From: Episyrphus balteatus
Taxonomy: Eukaryota > Arthropoda > Insecta > Diptera > Syrphidae
Direction: 5' to 3'
Assembly (NCBI RefSeq): GCF_945859705.1
Contig: NC_079134.1
Span: 14,549,545-14,613,544, forward strand
DNA: 64,000 nt
Positions 59,696 through 64,000 of the stretch are shown here, in pieces (the stretch's first letter is position 1; every line of letters starts with the position of its first letter). The position numbers and the translations under genes are program-made. The notes beneath the pieces were generated by a model. The model saw only the letters and a list, made by a program, of their open reading frames with translations. It was not told the origin of the DNA and did no database searches.

Positions 59696-60269
59696 CAGTG
59701 CCTTGCCATAGGCCCAAGCCCAAGCGAAAAAAATTACAATTTTTTTTTTATTGTTGATGAATTTTTAAAGTTTTTTGTCGAAATATCTTAAATTTTTGTT
59801 TGTCTCATTAACTTACACTTATAATGAAAATACGGCTTGACTGAAAAAAAGTTAGAGAATTCATAAATTTGCGTTAAAAAATAACGCGCAAAAGGGATTA
59901 TGCTCTTAAAGCCGTTTTCCATGGAATTCATGACCGGAGAATTTAAAGACCATTTCAATACTTTAATTTTTGTATCGAAGAATAACGTAACACTCTTAGC
60001 TTTATATAAATTATCCCATTATGCGCAAAATCCTAGAATCAAAACGAAAGAGCTTAAGAGCTTAACCCCTTTACCACGATATTTTGTATCAAAATTTGTA
60101 AATTCTTTAACTCTTTTTAAATCAATCCGTATTTTCATGATAAGTGTAAGTAAATGAGACAGAAAAAAACTTTTAGATATTTCAACAAAAACTTTAAAAA
60201 AATTGAGCAACATGAACCAAAACGTTGCATTTTTTTTTCCTTCGGGCCTAATAATTTGGCAAGGTACTG
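59696..60269. mobile_element. Tc1-like fold-back CAGTGCCTTGCCA (574 bp)
   Basis: The left CAGTGCCTTGCCA is inverted at the right as TGGCAAGGTACTG, flanked by TA on both sides (59694-59695, 60270-60271). CAGTGCCTTGC-type ends and TA targets are typical of Tc1-like elements. The arms of about 250 bp are mirrored (for example TACACTTATAATGAAAATAC at 59814 and the inverse near 60128). The frames 59900-60157 (+) and 60019-60213 (-) are arm readings without transposase motifs. Confidence 0.75.
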
Positions 60270-60284
60270 TATAACCCCGCTTTT

Positions 60285-60441
60285 GGAATCAATACAAGAT
60301 GTTTTATTTTAAAAATCGCCGCGAATCTAATAAACGGGATGGTAGAAAAAACGATTTTAAAAACGGGATTTTAAAAAAGCAGGATTTAAAAAAAAAAAAA
60401 CTGAATTATGAAAATCGAGGTACCTATCGAACCCAACCCGT
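60285..60441. repeat. Partial element related to 24815-25380
   Basis: Iterated AACGGGATTTTAAAA-type words (60333-60385), then CGAGGTACCTATCGAACCCA and ACCCG. The CCCAACCCG terminus preceded by a TCGWACCCA block resembles the right end at 25357-25373. Only one end is convincing. Confidence 0.4.
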
Positions 60442-60559
60442 AAAGAATTTTAAAAGATTTTTGTATTTTCTCTTTAGTAATCTTAGGTTTTTTTTAAATA
60501 TTGTCCAACCACAGTTAAGAATGCTTTCATGGATTCAAACTTAGACCATTTCTCTTCAG

Positions 60560-61063
60560 TATCCTTCATCAGTCATCACCTCTGACGAACCAGCCCACTT
60601 CTTCTACCTGAGAAAATACTGAAATACTTACGTTTCCGATGATTTTCTGACACACGATAAGCCTATAAATAAAATAAATCTGAAAAACGGTACCGATTCA
60701 GGTTGTATGAAAGTTGGAGCTTTGGAATAAACTCAGGAAAAAAAACGCTCAGTCAAGTATTGCAGGAGCACTTAAATCAATTTTCAACCAAAAAGAAAGG
60801 GCCATCATTAGGTACACAGAACTTCCCAAATTGGTTCACATCAAAAACTCAAAGTTTGGTTTTTTTTAGAGATCGTGCGATTTAACACCGCTTGGCTATT
60901 TTCTGTGGAGATAAATTCTAAACGATTGACAACTTGGAGGAACGTAATTACTTATATACGGCCACAAGTGTTGGAAAAAGTCATCGAAAATTGGACCTCC
61001 ACATTAGACTACGTCCAAGCTAGCCATAGCGGTCATATGCCTGTAATCCTATTAAAATTATAA
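60560..61063 (+). pseudogene. Decayed IS630/Tc1/mariner-superfamily transposase (C-terminal half)
   Basis: Scattered motifs in the expected order over about 500 bp. ITSDEPAHFFYL (60575 on) matches the first catalytic block (F/TDEAHF type), keeping the Asp and Glu. NFPNWF near 60820 matches the FPNRW-type block before the second and third catalytic region. AWLFSVEINSK (60884 on) sits where DFFLWGxxKSxVY is expected. RPQVLEKVIENW...LDYVQASHSGHMP and LLKL-stop (60965-61063) match the conserved C-terminal tail of this insect transposase group. The pieces lie in two frames with stops between, and the DLTPxDF box is unrecognisable, so it is dead. Assignment is from memory of the family pattern. Confidence 0.6.
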
Positions 61064-61461
61064 TTTGAAAAGATTATCTTTCGAATGAAGTGAATTTCAT
61101 GTTAATTTTTTAAAATTATCTTTGTTTTATTCCATTTTAAAGTTTAGTACCTCTCAAATAAACACCCATTCCATTATTATGTTGAGTTGGCAATTTTTGA
61201 CAAAAATGTCTTGCGAATTGAATCTGCATTAGGATGCAATACGAGAGGACACCAAGAATATACCTCATCAATAAATAAGAGGCTCACGAAGAAGCAAAAT
61301 AATAATTGAAATTCATACTCCAATAAGCAATAAGGTAAGAGATGTGCAGAGGACTTATCTCCCTGGGCAAAAAATTTCTTCATTTGAAACTAGAAAAATA
61401 TCGCAATGATAGAAATTAAAATAAGAGTCGAAGACACCTTGATATTTGATACCTATAAGCA
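61064..61461. other. Non-coding DNA
   Basis: No feature recognised. It may include the decayed 3' flank of the transposase element. Confidence 0.35.
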
Positions 61462-61466
61462 GTGGC

Positions 61467-62168
61467 GTACGTTGAGTCGCCGGGGCCCCGGGGTAAGACT
61501 AAATTTTGGGGCCCCTTTGATATTTGGGGGCCCCTTAGTTACAAAAAAAAATTACGTATACGCCATACGTTTTTTTTTGTTTGTATGGCTTATTTATTTT
61601 TAGGTTTATTTTAATGTTTTAATATGTTCGTAATGCACTTTGCTATACTTACTTAAAATGTCTCTCATAAAAGTAGTAAACACTTGTACTAGGTTCCCCC
61701 AAAATTAAATATTTAGAGACCCGTAAAATACAATTTTTTTAGCTAAGAATTGATAGTTCTTGGGGCCTCTGTTCTGAAGTACCTAATAAATACATATTTT
61801 ATTTTCCATCATCAGACATAATTTGTTTTATTTTGGGGCCTCTGAAAAATTATTTTTAGAGCCTCAAAATTAAGGGCTTAAAGGCCCCTTAAATATAATA
61901 TAATTTTTTTGGAGCCAAGAATTAATAGGTATTGGGGCCTCTGTTCTGAAGTAATATTCGGAATGCCACCAATAACGTAATGTTTTTATTTTGGGCCCTG
62001 ATGTATTTATGTTGGGGCCCCTGAATTTATATTTAATTGTCCATTTGATTGTTTTGCACCACTTTTGAGGATACTCAAATAATATTTTTTTGCTTTTTTG
62101 GGGCCCCTAATGTATTATTTGTGGTTGCAAAAATTTTTCAAGTAGGTAATATTTTTTGGGGCCCTAAG
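61467..62168. mobile_element. Decayed hAT-like end with iterated GGGGCC words
   Basis: Starts CAGTGGCGTACGTTGAGTCG, like the terminus of the element at 51939-53180, then a G/C-rich palindrome CGGGGCCCCGGGG. For about 700 bp, TTTGGGGCCYCTG-type words recur (61507, 61524, 61760, 61835, 61880, 61939, 62012, 62025, 62098, 62157), mostly in one orientation, separated by A/T-rich DNA. GGCCTCTGTTCTGAAGTA occurs twice (61764 and 61942), so part is a diverged ~180-bp tandem repeat. No matching right end (CCACTG) was found. Confidence 0.5.
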
Positions 62169-62169
62169 C

Positions 62170-64000
62170 TAAAATTATAATTTTTCTTTTAAAAAACCAG
62201 AAAATATGCTATTAACCCTACTGAACCACAACAATAAACACATAAAGACAAATTCCAATACATAAGTAACAACTCATCCGATAACAATTGAATATATAGA
62301 AACCTAAGGGAAGCTCCTCTATCCGATGATAACAAAGCAATGTAAACTCATCCAATTGATTGATTTGAGAGAAAAAAAAAATAAATCTCAACTCATGTGA
62401 ATATACTCACTCGTACCCTCCCTATTTAGCTGTATACCTAAGAGCTATAAGAACAGAAATGGACTTAAAAGCTGAATGCACGCACATATTTTCCGGAATA
62501 ATTGAATCTTCAAATCGATTGATCTACAATCCATTTGCACACAGTACCTACCCACGCCAGTATGTGGGAGTTTGGGAGAAGAAAGCCATTTCTACTGCTA
62601 GCTGACTGGCACTCGAGAGTGATGAAATAATTCAATTATAAGTCTAATAACGGCAGCTCTCAATCTACTGCATACCAGCACACAGACGACTCCCACAACT
62701 CTCCCAGTCCATCCAAATCTAATCCTTTCTCCTGCTGCCATTTATGAGTTCATACAAAAGGACGACTCTTACTTCACTTTATCTACGATATAGGTACGTT
62801 TTGAATAAATGACTGTCGAAGGGGGTTTTGTATGCTCGTATGTTGTTGGTGGATGGATAATGAACACTCGCACTCAGTTCAACGCACATGCGAGTAAATT
62901 GTACCTCACCTCGATTTCAAAAAACCCTCACACTCTCTTTTTCAGTATAAAATTGGAATCAATACATACTCGTCCTTCGGTTTAATATTATGAAGAAAAT
63001 CTTTAAAGCAGTGAGAAAATTCAATTTAGCCTATTAAGCATATATGGTAAATGTTTCTCTTAATGAATTTTCCGACAAAATTTTGTTGCCAAAATTTCGA
63101 TATATATAAAAGGAACAACCAGAAATGACAGCCATATCACAAGGATATACTCAATATGATACAAGATGAGAGATGTGGGTTTGAGGGAGGTACGGTGAAG
63201 GTTTTTTTGGGGTCCATTATATGTGGATAGGTCAAATCTGTCATCTTGTTTTATACGATTATTCGTATATAATACGGTTACGTGTTGTGTGACAGAATAA
63301 AGACTGCAGAAGGAAACTTTTGAGAGAAAGTTGTAAGAAAATCCTTTTTGGCTTTAAATAAATCTACATATACCTACAAAATATAACAAGATTGTCGGTA
63401 CAAGATAAGGTGAATTTCTTCAGTAGACAAACAAGCTCAGGGTATAAATTTGAGAACTTTGAAACCATAAATTAATTTTGACGCTGCAGGAAATGTAATT
63501 GTAAAATAAACTGCATATCTTTGTATATTCCAGACGCATTCATTCCACAATTTCAAGCTCAAACGTATTTTTAAATATGTATAACAAATTATGTGGGAAG
63601 ATTCTAAGATCTTTGTCAAAATTGTTGCATGGTGCGTAAATTCATGATTGCAAGATTTGTTATATACCTACCAACAAAACCAACTAAATAATAAGCAGAT
63701 TCCATCAGTGAATATCACGACAAGCAATGAGTTGCTGAAAGAAAAATTGCTGGAGAAAATGACACAAATGGAAATATAGATTATGTATTATAAAGTAAGA
63801 AATTAAAATTCAAGTTCTCTGATGCCCTAAAGGCAAAAGAAGAAACAAAGGAGTAAAATAAAACTAGTAAATTATGGACAAAAGACATAGTTGGTTTGAA
63901 GTTCTGGTCTGGGTCACCACTATTAAAATGCAACAAACATTTTCATTTATGGAATGAAATAGTTTTAATGTTCAAACTGAAGGTCATCCTGATGAAGATC
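62170..64000. other. Non-coding DNA, single-copy-looking
   Basis: No gene supported. 62480-62960 is more balanced, with recurrent ACTCGT/CACTC words. The remainder is A/T-rich. The frame at 63437-63619 (-) has no motif. It runs to the window edge. Confidence 0.4.

Overview
This window looks like AT-rich nuclear DNA from an insect, plausibly a fly, although the order is not proven by anything here. The signs are long A/T runs, no open frame longer than about 130 codons in 64 kb, no operon-like packing, and a dense population of DNA transposon remnants with insect-type ends (PIF/Harbinger-like, hAT-like, Tc1/mariner-like and fold-back elements). Nothing is bacterial, and no complete protein-coding gene can be supported. 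It reads as a large intergenic or intronic interval.

Layout. 1-6.4 kb: a nest of elements. A 4.5-kb element with CACTGAA ends (1959-6441) holds a 720-bp PIF/Harbinger-like MITE (a sister copy lies just upstream at 1062-1781) and a 1.47-kb fold-back. 7-8.8 kb: a ~168-bp tandem repeat and a 652-bp hAT-like MITE. 8.8-20.6 kb: mostly single-copy-looking DNA, with a 1.4-kb element at 11867-13270 and a second fold-back copy at 17017-17925. 20.7-33.5 kb: a repeat-rich block with two opposite-facing copies of a ~1.7-kb element at its edges. One copy is split by a 1.1-kb palindromic insertion whose empty site is preserved in the other. Between them lie three further inverted-repeat elements, one of them packed with TATCGATA-like sites, a small MITE, and ~3 kb of ordinary DNA.

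35.4-37.1 kb: the best candidate for host gene sequence, a 5'UTR-like stretch, a short ATG-started frame and a good 5' splice site. 37-40.4 kb: two inverted-repeat elements. 43.15-47.16 kb: a satellite of about 48 units of 84 bp. 48.4-53.2 kb: a 3.3-kb element with CCCGAATAGCACA ends carrying a nested MITE, then a hAT-like element with a perfect 8-bp target duplication. 54-57.7 kb: a short unidentified coding fragment present twice, a third copy of the 20.7/31.2-kb repeat, a TTA-flanked element with subterminal repeats, and a MITE carrying a tRNA-like A-box/B-box segment. 59.2-62.2 kb: a possible first exon, a Tc1-like fold-back, a decayed IS630/Tc1/mariner-type transposase pseudogene, and a decayed hAT-like end.

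The sequence does not show genes working together. The main story is repeated nested insertion by non-autonomous DNA elements, with only one decayed transposase recognisable, so any mobilising enzymes would have to come from elsewhere in the genome. All boundaries were read by eye, and percent identities were not computed.
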